64,000 nucleotides of DNA, from contig CAZJXD010000004.1 of the NCBI GenBank assembly GCA_964549945.1, forward strand, positions 1-64,000, given 5' to 3'. This document shows, one piece after another, positions 52,493 through 60,808 of this stretch (its first letter is position 1; each line of letters begins with the position of its first letter). Made by a program: the position numbers and the translations under genes. This stretch comes from B25-G16 sp964549945. GTDB lineage: Bacteria; Desulfobacterota; DSM-4660; Desulfatiglandales; B25-G16. The notes below the pieces were generated by a model, which saw only the letters and a list, made by a program, of their open reading frames with translations, made no database searches and was not told where the DNA came from.

Positions 52493-52552
52493 GTGAGTAA
52501 CGGGGTCAAATCTACTCTTGACTCATTCTGTATTTTATAGTGCAAACCTACC

Positions 52553-53104
52553 ATGTCCAGAACACTAAGAATACAATATCCTGATGCATGGTATCATGTG
52601 ATGAATCGTGGAAGACGAGGGGAAGATGTTTTTAAGGCGAAGAAAGACTATAGTGCATTTATTGATCTGCTAAAGGAACTGGTTGAGGACTATAGTGTTA
52701 AGATCGCTGCCTATTGTTTAATGTCAAATCACTATCACCTATTGGTTCAGACTCCGCAGGCTAACATATCCAGAGCCATGAGACATTTAAATGGTGTATA
52801 TACACAGCGTTTCAACAAAATTAATCACTGTGATGGTCAACTATTTAGAGGTCGATTCAAATCCATTCTTGTGGACGCTGACAGTTATCTGCTTGAATTG
52901 CTAAGATATATTCATCGGAATCCATTAGATTCTGGAATAGTGGACAATATAGATAAATATAATTGGAGTAGCCATAAGGCCTATTTGTCCGAAGCAAAGA
53001 AGTGGGACTGGCTGCACAAGAGATATATGTTATCCTTATTTTCAATGAATAGAGGAGAAAGTATCAAGCGATACAAGCAGTTCGTATCAAAAGAAACTCC
53101 TTAG
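52553..53104 (+). CDS. REP-associated tyrosine transposase (Y1/TnpA_REP type)
   Basis: A 183-residue HUH nuclease: start motif RIQYPDAWYHVMNRGRRGE, HUH motif SNHYHLLVQT near residue 65, RFKSILVD, then LRYIHRNPLDSGIV as in RAYT proteins. It nicks and joins single-stranded DNA at REP-type hairpins. The stop TAG at 53102-53104 is followed in the same frame by 141 further codons (next entry), so the intact protein was longer. Confidence 0.92.
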   Translation: MSRTLRIQYPDAWYHVMNRGRRGEDVFKAKKDYSAFIDLLKELVEDYSVKIAAYCLMSNHYHLLVQTPQANISRAMRHLNGVYTQRFNKINHCDGQLFRGRFKSILVDADSYLLELLRYIHRNPLDSGIVDNIDKYNWSSHKAYLSEAKKWDWLHKRYMLSLFSMNRGESIKRYKQFVSKETP

Positions 53105-53527
53105 GAGATTAATCAGATATTAGTGAGAAAGAAATTGCCTGCTGTAATAGGGAGCCAAGGTTTTGTGAATAAGATAAAGGAGTTATTTTTTGCCGAGAAA
53201 AAACATGAAGAGGTCCCGGAATCTAGATATCTTGCGCCGGATATAGATAAAATAATTGAAGAGGTATGCCAATTCTATAATATTAAAAAGGATGTTCTCT
53301 TCTCCTCAAGAAGGGGATTTTTTAATGAACCAAGGAATGTGGCAATTTATCTTATAAGGCGGCTTAGAGGCGGTACTTTAAAAGAAGTAGGGAAAATATT
53401 TGGGATTGAGAAAAACAGTTCAGTCAGTAGCGTAGTAGAAAGGTTGAGACTGGAGATAGTAAGCAATAAGAATCTCAATAAGCGTATTGAAAGCTTGAGG
53501 AATAAATTGCTCAAGAGTCAAGAGTAG
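53105..53527 (+). pseudogene. DnaA-C-terminal-like domain of the RAYT transposase, split off by one TAG
   Basis: In frame with the transposase after a single TAG, the sequence reads EINQILVRKKLPAVIGSQGF, then a DnaA domain IV-like helix-turn-helix (ISLIRR-type: NVAIYLIRRLRGGTLKEVGKIFG then SSVSSVVERL). Many RAYT proteins carry exactly this domain in one chain. A GTG at 53123 could start it separately, but no strong ribosome site is present. Either a recent nonsense mutation or a read-through stop. Confidence 0.75.
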
Positions 53528-53648
53528 ATTTGCCCCTTTAACTTTATGACCCTTTAACTTTAAATTTATGAAAATCACTTTGACCTTGCCTCAGTCTGGT
53601 ATAAGAAAGCCCTCCTAGAAACTATAGGATGTTCCTTATTATAGGGAT

Positions 53649-54761
53649 TTAGCCAAAATTTAATAACTTTACCCCACAATCACTGCACCTATCAAATTCT
53701 GCTCTATATTCAGCCCCGCACAGCGGGCAATAACTGGTGGCCGATTCATCCTGTTTTTTGGGGGTGGCAAGGATCTCCTCCACAGTGATTCCCGTCTCAG
53801 CAAGCAGACGATGAAGTAAATTCTCTTTAAGTCTCCAAAATCCTACTAAATGGCCTTTTTGCTCCTGGGATTTTGCGAATATAAGACGGTACATTTCCTT
53901 CCTCATCAAGTCTTGAAAGGTATCTGAAGGCAATAGCTCCACTGCTACAGCGATGTAGTCAAAACGGGCATAAATATCTCGTGTCAGATTGTTGAGCACA
54001 TGTATAGCAGTGAACGGTGATAGTATTATTGACAAAAGGCTATATACCCTATGTCCGACTTTTTCACTATAGATCTTCTTATGGGCGAAATAAGTCATGG
54101 CAAGTATTAAGAGATAATTCAGGGCCATAATGATTAACAAACGAAATAAGTCTATGTATAGATATAATTCAGAGTATAAAGTTAGCGGGAGCACAATGAA
54201 AGTATAAACGAAAAGTACGGAGCTTAATATTTGCAAGCAAAAAATAGGATTGGAATAAGCTATTCTCAGAGCCTTTATCTCCTGCAAGTCTACTGAATTA
54301 GCTAGGAAGCTTTGTATTTTCTCGCCGCGTTTTGAAGGCCGCAAAACTTTAAGATCCTTTATAAATCCTATAATATGTCTGGCGATAGCCCCAGAAGGTG
54401 TCTTGATCGAGACCTTACTGTTTATCTTGATGGCCTTTCCGTCAGCCTCAACTATAGTTAAATCCTTATAAGGTATGAAATGAAAATCTTTTGTTTCGTA
54501 TATTCCACTTTTGTGATGCTGTCCATCGGGCACAAAATACACGCCCTTACTAGTAAAGCAAAGTGGAAGATTGTGTGAGACAATTGCTTGACTGACTGGC
54601 AATAAACCAACAAGGTGTAACCCAGCTTCTTTGTGTCTAAAAGTTTTCCCAAGATGTGAGACGAAGAGCAAATGATGGCTTTTAATGTATGATATACAAT
54701 CAAGAAGATATATAATAACAATATAGGGGAATAATACCTCCAGAATGTATTTTAAGTCCAT
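53649..54761 (-). CDS. Multi-span membrane protein with C-terminal zinc ribbon
   Basis: About 370 residues from the ATG at 54761 (a TTG at 54800 is also open). One span near the start, then a soluble region (IPYKDLTIVEADGKAIKINS, like a PH-type beta domain), two or more central spans (about 185-250), a helical stretch and a zinc ribbon CPLCGAEYRAEFDRCSDCG at the very end. No family name. It follows the DUF2167 gene on the same strand after about 60 bases, so they may act together at the membrane. Confidence 0.65.
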   Translation of the reverse strand: MDLKYILEVLFPYIVIIYLLDCISYIKSHHLLFVSHLGKTFRHKEAGLHLVGLLPVSQAIVSHNLPLCFTSKGVYFVPDGQHHKSGIYETKDFHFIPYKDLTIVEADGKAIKINSKVSIKTPSGAIARHIIGFIKDLKVLRPSKRGEKIQSFLANSVDLQEIKALRIAYSNPIFCLQILSSVLFVYTFIVLPLTLYSELYLYIDLFRLLIIMALNYLLILAMTYFAHKKIYSEKVGHRVYSLLSIILSPFTAIHVLNNLTRDIYARFDYIAVAVELLPSDTFQDLMRKEMYRLIFAKSQEQKGHLVGFWRLKENLLHRLLAETGITVEEILATPKKQDESATSYCPLCGAEYRAEFDRCSDCGVKLLNFG

Positions 54762-54818
54762 AATTTCAGACGGTTCTCTAGCGACATCTTGCTTTTGCAA
54801 TTGAGAATTTTAGGACAT

Positions 54819-55700
54819 TCAAGATATAGTGCCGCTTTCGCGCTTGCCGAATATTGCTTTTACTACTTTACCAATGAACGCGAAGAATGCAACTGCTGCT
54901 ACTGCCACAATCTTCCATGCTTTGGCTAAGAATTTTAAAAGGCCAAACTTTACAGCGGCAGCGCCAGCTCCACCTGCAATGAGTGCTGTCAAACCATATT
55001 TTGCTACTTTATCCCCTTGCACATATTCGGCATAACGCTTACCTTTCTTGTATGAAAAATTAGCTATGATATTTTCTATTTCTTGCTTATCAGAGTACAA
55101 TGTTAAAGGATCAGTAACCAGAATCGCCGATGTGTATCCATGGCGCCCTAGTAACCTTACATTGTAATTGACAACCTGATGCCCTTCCGATTCAGCTAAT
55201 AAAGTCCAGACTAAATTGTGTGATTGAATATCATAATGGGGCTTTTCATGCCAACCAATGATATTTAAAGGCGCAAAACCCTTTTCCCTCCTTTTCTTAT
55301 TTGCTTCCTCAGTTCCTTTCTTTATTGATTTAAGAATAGCATCTGCGTCTATGCGATTCTTTTCGTCATCTCTGACATAACCGACCGGTTTATACTCAAA
55401 TACTATAAAATAATTCGCATTTTGATATTTTGGGTATACTGATCCAACTTCATAATTAGTTGGAGGATTACCTATTGCTTCCATAATTTTTCTTGTGTCG
55501 TTTCCATTGGCAAATACATAATTCTCATTAAGTTTAATTTTAGCCACATTGTCGCCTAACGCAACAATGCACGGTCCTTCCAACCATTTTATTTCAGAAG
55601 TCTGTGAAAAACCTTTTATGGGGAAGATCAAAAGGAACAAAGGAATAAAAATAATGGCTCTAACCGAAATTTTTCTAAATATGGCATTTAGCTTTTTCAT
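54819..55700 (-). CDS. DUF2167 family membrane protein
   Basis: A 293-residue protein with a signal-like segment (IIFIPLFLLIFPIKGFSQ) and the full DUF2167 pattern. It shows IKWLEGPCIVALGDNVAKIK, GNPPTNYEVGSVYP, VFEYKPVGYVRDDEKN, GWHEKPHYD, VNYNVRLLGRHG. Two hydrophobic segments follow near the end (GLTALIAGGAGAAAV and IVAVAAVAFFAFIG). An AAGGAG site lies before the ATG. The molecular role of the family is unknown. Probably in one operon with the zinc-ribbon membrane protein, and perhaps the coiled-coil protein upstream. Confidence 0.9.
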   Translation of the reverse strand: MKKLNAIFRKISVRAIIFIPLFLLIFPIKGFSQTSEIKWLEGPCIVALGDNVAKIKLNENYVFANGNDTRKIMEAIGNPPTNYEVGSVYPKYQNANYFIVFEYKPVGYVRDDEKNRIDADAILKSIKKGTEEANKKRREKGFAPLNIIGWHEKPHYDIQSHNLVWTLLAESEGHQVVNYNVRLLGRHGYTSAILVTDPLTLYSDKQEIENIIANFSYKKGKRYAEYVQGDKVAKYGLTALIAGGAGAAAVKFGLLKFLAKAWKIVAVAAVAFFAFIGKVVKAIFGKRESGTIS

Positions 55701-55789
55701 CTTGATCTCCTTTTTTAAAGCTATATTTCATAAAGGCATAATTATGATTTTAGCATTGAACATTAAGAATGCTTTATAATTCTTCTATC

Positions 55790-56047
55790 TTAATCTCGGT
55801 TTTTCCGCCATTCCTCAGCTGCCTTATGCTTTAATTCTTCAGCTTCTTTTAAGGTCTCACTTGCTTTTTGTCTGTCCAATTTAGCTTGACGTACTAATTC
55901 CTCAACTTCATATATCTCTGCTTGGATTTCTCTATATTCTTCTCTTTGCCTGTCTTTTTTCCGTTTTTTCCTCGATAACAGAATGACTACAAGAATAAAA
56001 ACTGTAATAAAAATTATGCAGTGAATCCAAAAATCGCTATTCATCAC
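55790..56047 (-). CDS. Small membrane protein with coiled-coil tail
   Basis: An 85-residue protein: one membrane span (residues 7-25), a basic cluster (SRKKRKKDRQREE), then a long charged helix with coiled-coil character. It lies 89 bases upstream of the DUF2167 gene on the same strand. No family recognised. Confidence 0.55.
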   Translation of the reverse strand: MMNSDFWIHCIIFITVFILVVILLSRKKRKKDRQREEYREIQAEIYEVEELVRQAKLDRQKASETLKEAEELKHKAAEEWRKNRD

Positions 56048-56347
56048 AACCTTAAATATTTCTCAGTGTTTGTTGCTTCTCTCCTTCTCCATTGCAGATA
56101 ATTTCTTATGCAGCTTGCGCAAGTATGAGTAACATTTGCTCCTACTGCCAATAAAATGCTGCTGATCATGGATCTTTGATTGTGGTTTTATTAAATTTAA
56201 CTTTATTAAAATGGTTATGCTCCCAACAGCACAGAGAATATTCTGTCAGGAGCAAAGTAGGCACATTTTGAGATATATTTCCATCTAAAATGCAGGGTCC
56301 CAGAAACTATTATTTAAGATATGTAAATGTAAAATCCGATTAAAAAA
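56048..56347. other. Gene-free stretch downstream of regulatory motif copy 4
   Basis: About 300 bases. On the minus strand it would be the leader of the 55790 gene. GCTCC...GGGAGC segments around 56222-56255 may pair. Nothing else recognised. Confidence 0.35.
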
Positions 56348-56435
56348 TGATCACCCTTCTCTGAATGATGGGGTCTTTGAATTCAATCTATAGTTTCCCT
56401 TTTAATTAGGGTTCACATTTCAGATGGGGGGGATT
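56348..56435 (-). promoter_or_regulatory. Candidate cis-regulatory RNA motif with terminator, copy 4
   Basis: On the minus strand: GTGAACCCTAATTAAAAGGGA, then CTATAGATTGAATTCAAAGA, then a hairpin CCCC/GGGT with ATTTTTT at 56348. More mutated than the other copies. Upstream similarity to copy 3 continues to about 56612, including a 22-base identical stretch (56449-56470 and 32721-32742). Confidence 0.45.
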
Positions 56436-56613
56436 AATCCTTTAATAACAAATTGTCATTGAGAATGCAACGTTTTTTGCATCTGTAGAAAATGGCTATA
56501 AAAACCGTAATAATAGATGAAGACGAATAAAGAGCTTTATATTGACTAGACTGTGATTGATCAAGAAATCCCTGAAATGATCAGTTGGCAAGCGCGAAAG
56601 GAAATATTGGTTA

Positions 56614-56868
56614 CCCGGAAAGGACTATGAGGTAACAGTATCAGGCAAGCTAAAGGATGGGAAGCTATTCAAAGGTACTGCAAATATCACCATCACCGAG
56701 TGGAAGGCCAAACATAGGTGGAAATGGGACCACCCGGGTTGGCTCAACTGGGATAAGGACATGGATCACTGGTGGAATAAAGAGAGAGACCTGGAGGATT
56801 GGTGGGAGAAGATAAGAAAGCAACCCAAACCCAAGCCAAAACCCGGCACGAAAGGGTACAAGCAATAA
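56614..56868 (+). pseudogene. C-terminal copy of the gene at 39522
   Basis: An 85-codon frame without a start encodes GKDYEVTVSGKLKDGKLFKG, then HRWKWDHPGWLNWDK and KQPKPKPKPGTKGYKQ, about 80% identical to the end of the 39522 protein. It is fused at its left edge to the block shared with 32.6-32.9 kb, so two duplicated pieces meet here. Confidence 0.75.
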
Positions 56869-57664
56869 AGGCTTCCGTATGGATTCGGCCGAGGATCTGG
56901 GAGTTAATGTCTCTACAGCATGGTATGCTGTGCAGAGGGGAGAAGTCATTGCCTGTGGGAATAAGTATCAATTGGTGGAAAAAGATTCTTAGATACTTAA
57001 GTGTGTCCCGCTTTCCGCATAAGATAGCTTGGCCAGACCCCAATTAGGATGACAATAAGGATGAAAGAGTAAGTCAAGCTAGTCACTGACGTCTTGGAAG
57101 GCCCAAGAACCGGATATGTTATGGGAACTTTTCCGTTGACCTGCAACGCCATTTTACCCATACTTACTGTCTAACAAAGGGAATTCTTATCATTTCAGTT
57201 ACTATTGTCCGTTTTGATTGCTGTTTTGCCGATCTTTGCGGTATTGATCTTCATAGTCATGTAATGGAAGTATGGCCTAACAAGGGTAGCGCACTTGACG
57301 GAGCAAGTGATTACGAGCCTTGGTGCCGATGGTGGAGCGATGAAGAACGAGCAAGGGACTATGATACAAGTGCACGGAAGTATGTGCGGGGAAAGAAGGG
57401 GAAACGCAAGCCAGCACTAGTCTACATCTGATAGCCTTCAATTCCTCAACGTTTGATATCCAAGCCAGGGGACTGTTTTTTCCGCTTTGGCCCAGCAAAG
57501 GAGTCTTATATTTTAAATAGGATTTAGCAATATAATAAGCCACGGCAAGGCGAGGAGAGAATCTGGAAATATTGTGCGGGATGTGAAGAATTTTCCGAGC
57601 AGATCCGCCCTCAGCTGAGAAATTGAAGTTCCTATCAGCCAGGTGAATTTTAGGGGGTCGGCTT
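56869..57664. other. Stretch without a convincing gene
   Basis: About 800 bases. One possible short gene: the ATG at 57264 to the stop at 57431 gives 55 residues with coding-like composition (SDYEPWCRWWSDEERARDYD, then basic KYVRGKKGKRKPALVYI), but with no ribosome site; the frame stays open upstream. It may be the tail of a lost gene. Nothing else seen. Confidence 0.35.
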
Positions 57665-58078
57665 ATGTTAACCATCCGTCAAGAGCAAATGATCGTCTTC
57701 AAGAAACAGGCGGAAGAGCATTTCATTGACAGGATGGTTTTGTATTTGCGAAAACAGTTCTCCGAAGAAACGGCCGCTTGCAGTGATAAGGCGCTTCGTG
57801 TGCGCATTCGAAATGAATTGACTAGCGCCAAGCGCTTTCAACTGATTTCAGAGCGCGCCATTTGCTATTTCCTTAATCTCAGTATCATGTATGGCGAAGG
57901 CTTCATAGATCGAGAAGACAGTCTATGGATGCAGGATTATTTAACCGATCCCGACGTTCCAGATCCCAATGAGCGCATGTATAGGCTTTACCAGGCGGTC
58001 ATAAAAAGGCTGGAAGTCGAAGCGGACCATCAACGCATCTTGGCGGAATTCAATGAGTCGACAGAGGTTGGAGCTTAG
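57665..58078 (+). CDS. Uncharacterised helical protein, first gene of an effector-like cassette
   Basis: A 137-residue helical protein starting MLTIRQEQMIVFKKQAEEHF. Small proteins with this opening (LTIRQEQM..F...A...F..RM) often precede effector genes of type VI-like secretion clusters; I recall this from experience and cannot verify it here. It is two bases from the next gene. Possible chaperone or adaptor. Confidence 0.6.
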   Translation: MLTIRQEQMIVFKKQAEEHFIDRMVLYLRKQFSEETAACSDKALRVRIRNELTSAKRFQLISERAICYFLNLSIMYGEGFIDREDSLWMQDYLTDPDVPDPNERMYRLYQAVIKRLEVEADHQRILAEFNESTEVGA

Positions 58079-58080
58079 AG

Positions 58081-58407
58081 GTGGCGGAGGGCACGAAAGA
58101 GCCTGGCAGTCAGGCGGACAAATTGAGAACGGCAGGCAGCGCGGCGCAACAGGAAACTGGCAACAAGCCAGTAGGCTCCGCAGCACAAAGCTGTCCTTCC
58201 GAGGATACGACCTGGATTGAAATAGAGCTGGTCGGAGAAGATGACACCGGCATTGCCGATGCGGCGTATTTGATTGTTACCGCGGACGGCAAGGAGTTCC
58301 GGGGGAAAACGGATGCCAACGGATTGGCGCGTCTGGAAGGGATCGTTAAGGGGGATTGTAAAGTATGCTTCCCGCTTTTAGATCAGGAAGCGTGGGACAG
58401 AATCTGA
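58081..58407 (+). CDS. Ig-like (carboxypeptidase-regulatory-type) domain protein
   Basis: 108 residues from a GTG start, with TTGGAG seven bases upstream. A disordered first part (rich in Gly, Ala, Gln) is followed by a beta domain (WIEIELVGEDDTGIADAAYL...GKEFRGKTDANGLARLEGI...CKVCFPLLD). This domain occurs on many type VI-type effectors and their loading proteins. It stops short after LDQEAWDRI. Confidence 0.65.
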   Translation: MAEGTKEPGSQADKLRTAGSAAQQETGNKPVGSAAQSCPSEDTTWIEIELVGEDDTGIADAAYLIVTADGKEFRGKTDANGLARLEGIVKGDCKVCFPLLDQEAWDRI

Positions 58408-58495
58408 GTAAGCGATTATGAGAAACGAAGACAAAGTATGGATACCAAGGAGCCACAATCTGACATCAGTTAACCTATATCGTTGGAGCTAGCTC

Positions 58496-59545
58496 ATGGC
58501 AGACGTAAACTATGACGCCCATTTCTTCCCTAATCCGATCCCCTTGCTTCGGAAAGCGTCGCTCTACTTACCCGATAACACCTATGAGAGGCCTGTTCCC
58601 GCCAGCCCAGCGCTACAGCCTCTCAACGATGGGTCAAACTATGCGGCAATGAACACACAGACATGGCCCGCCAACGTTATCGATACCGGCATCGACCTGA
58701 AGGGAGGCCCCTTTCGTAAGTATCAACTCACGCCCATTACCCGAGTGGGACATCAGGCGTATTTTCTACCATGGAGTGGCACTGGGTGCGCAACCAAAAT
58801 GACACTCCCGAATCCTCCCGCCGCGAACTACTTCTTCACCTCGGCACTAGCTGGATGCTCGGTGATCGTCACAAATACGGTGCAGAACCCGACCATCTAT
58901 CACTGTGGAATTGAGTCCCATAATTGGGGTACGGGAGGTAGACCTAACAAGCCGGCGAACGTCCCGGCATTCTGGCGCGGGATGATCAATCACATCGAGG
59001 CAGCTGCAGCTGTAGCTCAACACCGCGCTGCATACCCCATTATCGGGGAAGTAAACACCGAGCTATATGTCAAAGATCCCAATGTAACGTACAGATATCC
59101 ATCGTATGATCAAGCCCCGCAAGAGCCTACTACACAGGACGCCGTGGATTGCATGGCGACCCTTGGTAACTATATGACGAAAGTGAGTAAGACTGTCTGG
59201 GTCAAGCCTCTTTTTGGTAACAGGCATGCAGTAAAGAAGAAAAGAGTAGTACAGGGAGGGACGGCCGAACCCTGGGGGACGTTTTTCGGATATTACAATG
59301 GAGGGCAGTGGCACTTCTACCTCCAGCAGAACCTGTGGATAAAGCATGACGGCGTGTTCCTGACGGGGTGGTACAAAGCTAGTCGCCGGCGGGCCAATCC
59401 AGTACTGGCGCGTACGTTCTCCCAGAGCGTGCCCTGGAGGATCCGCAACGTACACGTCATTCCGTTGCCCCACGGCGCTCCAGTGTTTACGGCCAGAAAC
59501 TGGGTCTGGAACGACATTAGAGACGGGAACTTATGGCTACCCTAA
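58496..59545 (+). CDS. Candidate CNF/CheD-type deamidase effector
   Basis: A 349-residue protein without signal peptide or membrane span. Residues 110-140 read ANYFFTSALAGCSVIVTN... followed by IYHCG. A Cys (121) after a small-Gly turn and a His 15 residues later (136) match the Cys-His spacing of CNF-type Rho deamidases (Cys866/His881 in CNF1). The rest is unfamiliar, with a C-terminal NLWIKHDGVFLTGWYKASR segment. GGAG lies seven bases before the ATG. It lies between an Ig-like protein and a LysM protein, as an effector in a secretion cassette would. The enzymatic call is an inference from two residues and context. Confidence 0.4.
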   Translation: MADVNYDAHFFPNPIPLLRKASLYLPDNTYERPVPASPALQPLNDGSNYAAMNTQTWPANVIDTGIDLKGGPFRKYQLTPITRVGHQAYFLPWSGTGCATKMTLPNPPAANYFFTSALAGCSVIVTNTVQNPTIYHCGIESHNWGTGGRPNKPANVPAFWRGMINHIEAAAAVAQHRAAYPIIGEVNTELYVKDPNVTYRYPSYDQAPQEPTTQDAVDCMATLGNYMTKVSKTVWVKPLFGNRHAVKKKRVVQGGTAEPWGTFFGYYNGGQWHFYLQQNLWIKHDGVFLTGWYKASRRRANPVLARTFSQSVPWRIRNVHVIPLPHGAPVFTARNWVWNDIRDGNLWLP

Positions 59546-59585
59546 CATACCTTGTTCGAAAACCGAACTGTTGGATCATAAGAAA

Positions 59586-60209
59586 ATGAGTAAAGAACAC
59601 ACTGTTGAACAGGGTGATTGTATAGATAAAATTGCATACGAATACGGCTTTCTTCCTGAGACAATTTGGAATCATTCTGCTAACGCTAAATTGCGTGAGC
59701 TTCGTGATCCGAATGTGCTTTTGCCTGGGGATGTCGTGGTGATACCAGATGTGCGCAAAAAGACGGTTACCGCAACAACAGAGAAGCGGCACAGATTTGT
59801 GCACCGAGGGGTCATATCGCGTTTTAGGGTCACTTTGGACTTGAGCGATGAATCCCTCTCTGATGTTAAGTACCTACTGGATATCGACAACCGCACCGTG
59901 CTGTACCAGGGAACACTTGACGAGAGAGGCCTGATCGACCATCCCATTCCGCCCACATCAAGCCATGCCAAGCTGACCGTGGGCGAAGAGGTGTTCGAGT
60001 TTGACCTTGGCCACCTTGATCCTGTCGAGGCTCCGCAAGGGCTTGTGGAGCGACTCCGGGGGTTAGGCTATCTGGAAGATAGCAACGAAGTTTCGGAAAA
60101 GCGAGTTTCCGCAGCTCTCATGCAGTTTCAGCGAGACAACAACCTCAACCTTACCGGCAAGCCGGATAAAGATACGCGTGACGCCCTCGTGGACAAGTTC
60201 GGCTGCTGA
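59586..60209 (+). CDS. LysM plus peptidoglycan-binding domain protein
   Basis: 207 residues: an N-terminal LysM domain (HTVEQGDCIDKIAYEYGF...LLPGDVVVIPD), a central beta domain (RFRVTLDLSDESLSDVKYLL) and a C-terminal PG-binding helical domain (RLRGLGYLEDS...VSAALMQFQRDNNLNLTGK). It has no signal peptide, so it would be moved by a secretion machine or act as a cell-wall adaptor. I start at the ATG at 59586; an earlier TTG is possible. Last gene of the cassette. Confidence 0.85.
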   Translation: MSKEHTVEQGDCIDKIAYEYGFLPETIWNHSANAKLRELRDPNVLLPGDVVVIPDVRKKTVTATTEKRHRFVHRGVISRFRVTLDLSDESLSDVKYLLDIDNRTVLYQGTLDERGLIDHPIPPTSSHAKLTVGEEVFEFDLGHLDPVEAPQGLVERLRGLGYLEDSNEVSEKRVSAALMQFQRDNNLNLTGKPDKDTRDALVDKFGC

Positions 60210-60247
60210 CTGATACAAAGGCTAACAAATGATAGGGTATGAGATTG

Positions 60248-60366
60248 TTATAAAGATTGCGAAATATAAAACAGATCTGTTGTATAACAATATTGTTTTA
60301 TAACGATGTAGGAGCTTTTCTCAGTTATAGGGAATTTGTGCAGAAAGGCATTGCAAAGGGAAGGCG
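60248..60366 (+). repeat. Dispersed repeat with two palindromes, copy 3
   Basis: Nearly identical to copy 2 (42411-42530) through GCGAAATATAAAACAGATCT, AACAATATTGTTTTATAACG and on to TATAGGGAATTTGTGCAGAA. The ATG seen in copy 1 is lost (TCAGTTATAG). It ends beside the 60.4 kb toxin-antitoxin pair. Confidence 0.7.
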
Positions 60367-60406
60367 TACCGATTTAATAGGCGGCAGCCGTTCAATAAAA
60401 TAAGGA

Positions 60407-60808
60407 TTAGGTTGGCTGTAAAGTCTTTAGCGGGGACTTTTGGGCTATCAGATCGAAGTGCTTATCACAATGCAGTATTGGCGCATTGTTTTCAATGCAG
60501 AGTAAGGCGATATAGGCATCAGTCAACGGCACCACAACCCCTTTTCTAAAGAGCGTAAAAGAGAATTCAGATAATCTCTCCCAGAATTCTTCAGGCACAG
60601 GAAGGTATGTCAGTCCCTTTAGCAGATCGCTCAGCTGATCGTACTCCCTCTTACTCTTGGTACCTCTGAGAAGCTCTACCTTTATGATCCCGGGAAGCAA
60701 GATGCGCCCCTTTATGATCAGGTCTTTTACGAGATCGCTCAATGCCTTATCGTACTGAGGCCGAAAGGATTTAATCCAGGCAGAGGTATCTATAATGGCC
60801 TTATCCAT
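60407..60808 (-). CDS. vapC: PIN-domain toxin (VapC family ribonuclease)
   Basis: A 133-residue PIN protein with acidic residues in AIIDTSAWIKSF at the start, IIKVELLRGTKS near 42, PLTDAYIALLC near 96 and LHCDKHFDLIA near 114, the usual metal-site layout. The start overlaps the antitoxin stop by eight bases. RNA target unknown. Confidence 0.92.
   Translation of the reverse strand: MDKAIIDTSAWIKSFRPQYDKALSDLVKDLIIKGRILLPGIIKVELLRGTKSKREYDQLSDLLKGLTYLPVPEEFWERLSEFSFTLFRKGVVVPLTDAYIALLCIENNAPILHCDKHFDLIAQKSPLKTLQPT

Larger units (their letters stand above)
52502..53536 (+). mobile_element. RAYT (IS200-like) element with inverted ends
   Basis: The left end GGGGTCAAATCTACTCTTGA (continuing to 52524) is mirrored by the right end at 53515-53536 (GAGTCAAGAGTAGATTTGCC), differing by one base in length. 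Between them lies a single transposase reading frame broken by one TAG. The element lies immediately after the truncated Rhs fragment. A solo end repeat lies at 14903-14924. Confidence 0.8.

Noticed and set aside
17818..56435. Identification of the four-copy terminator-bearing motif as a c-di-GMP-I (GEMM) riboswitch
   Set aside because: One copy contains GCAAACC followed by a small hairpin, but the conserved GACGCAAAGCC stretch is missing from all four copies.
57277..57675. A 132-codon minus-strand frame
   Set aside because: It has no recognisable motif or ribosome site, odd composition, and runs over the start of the gene at 57665.
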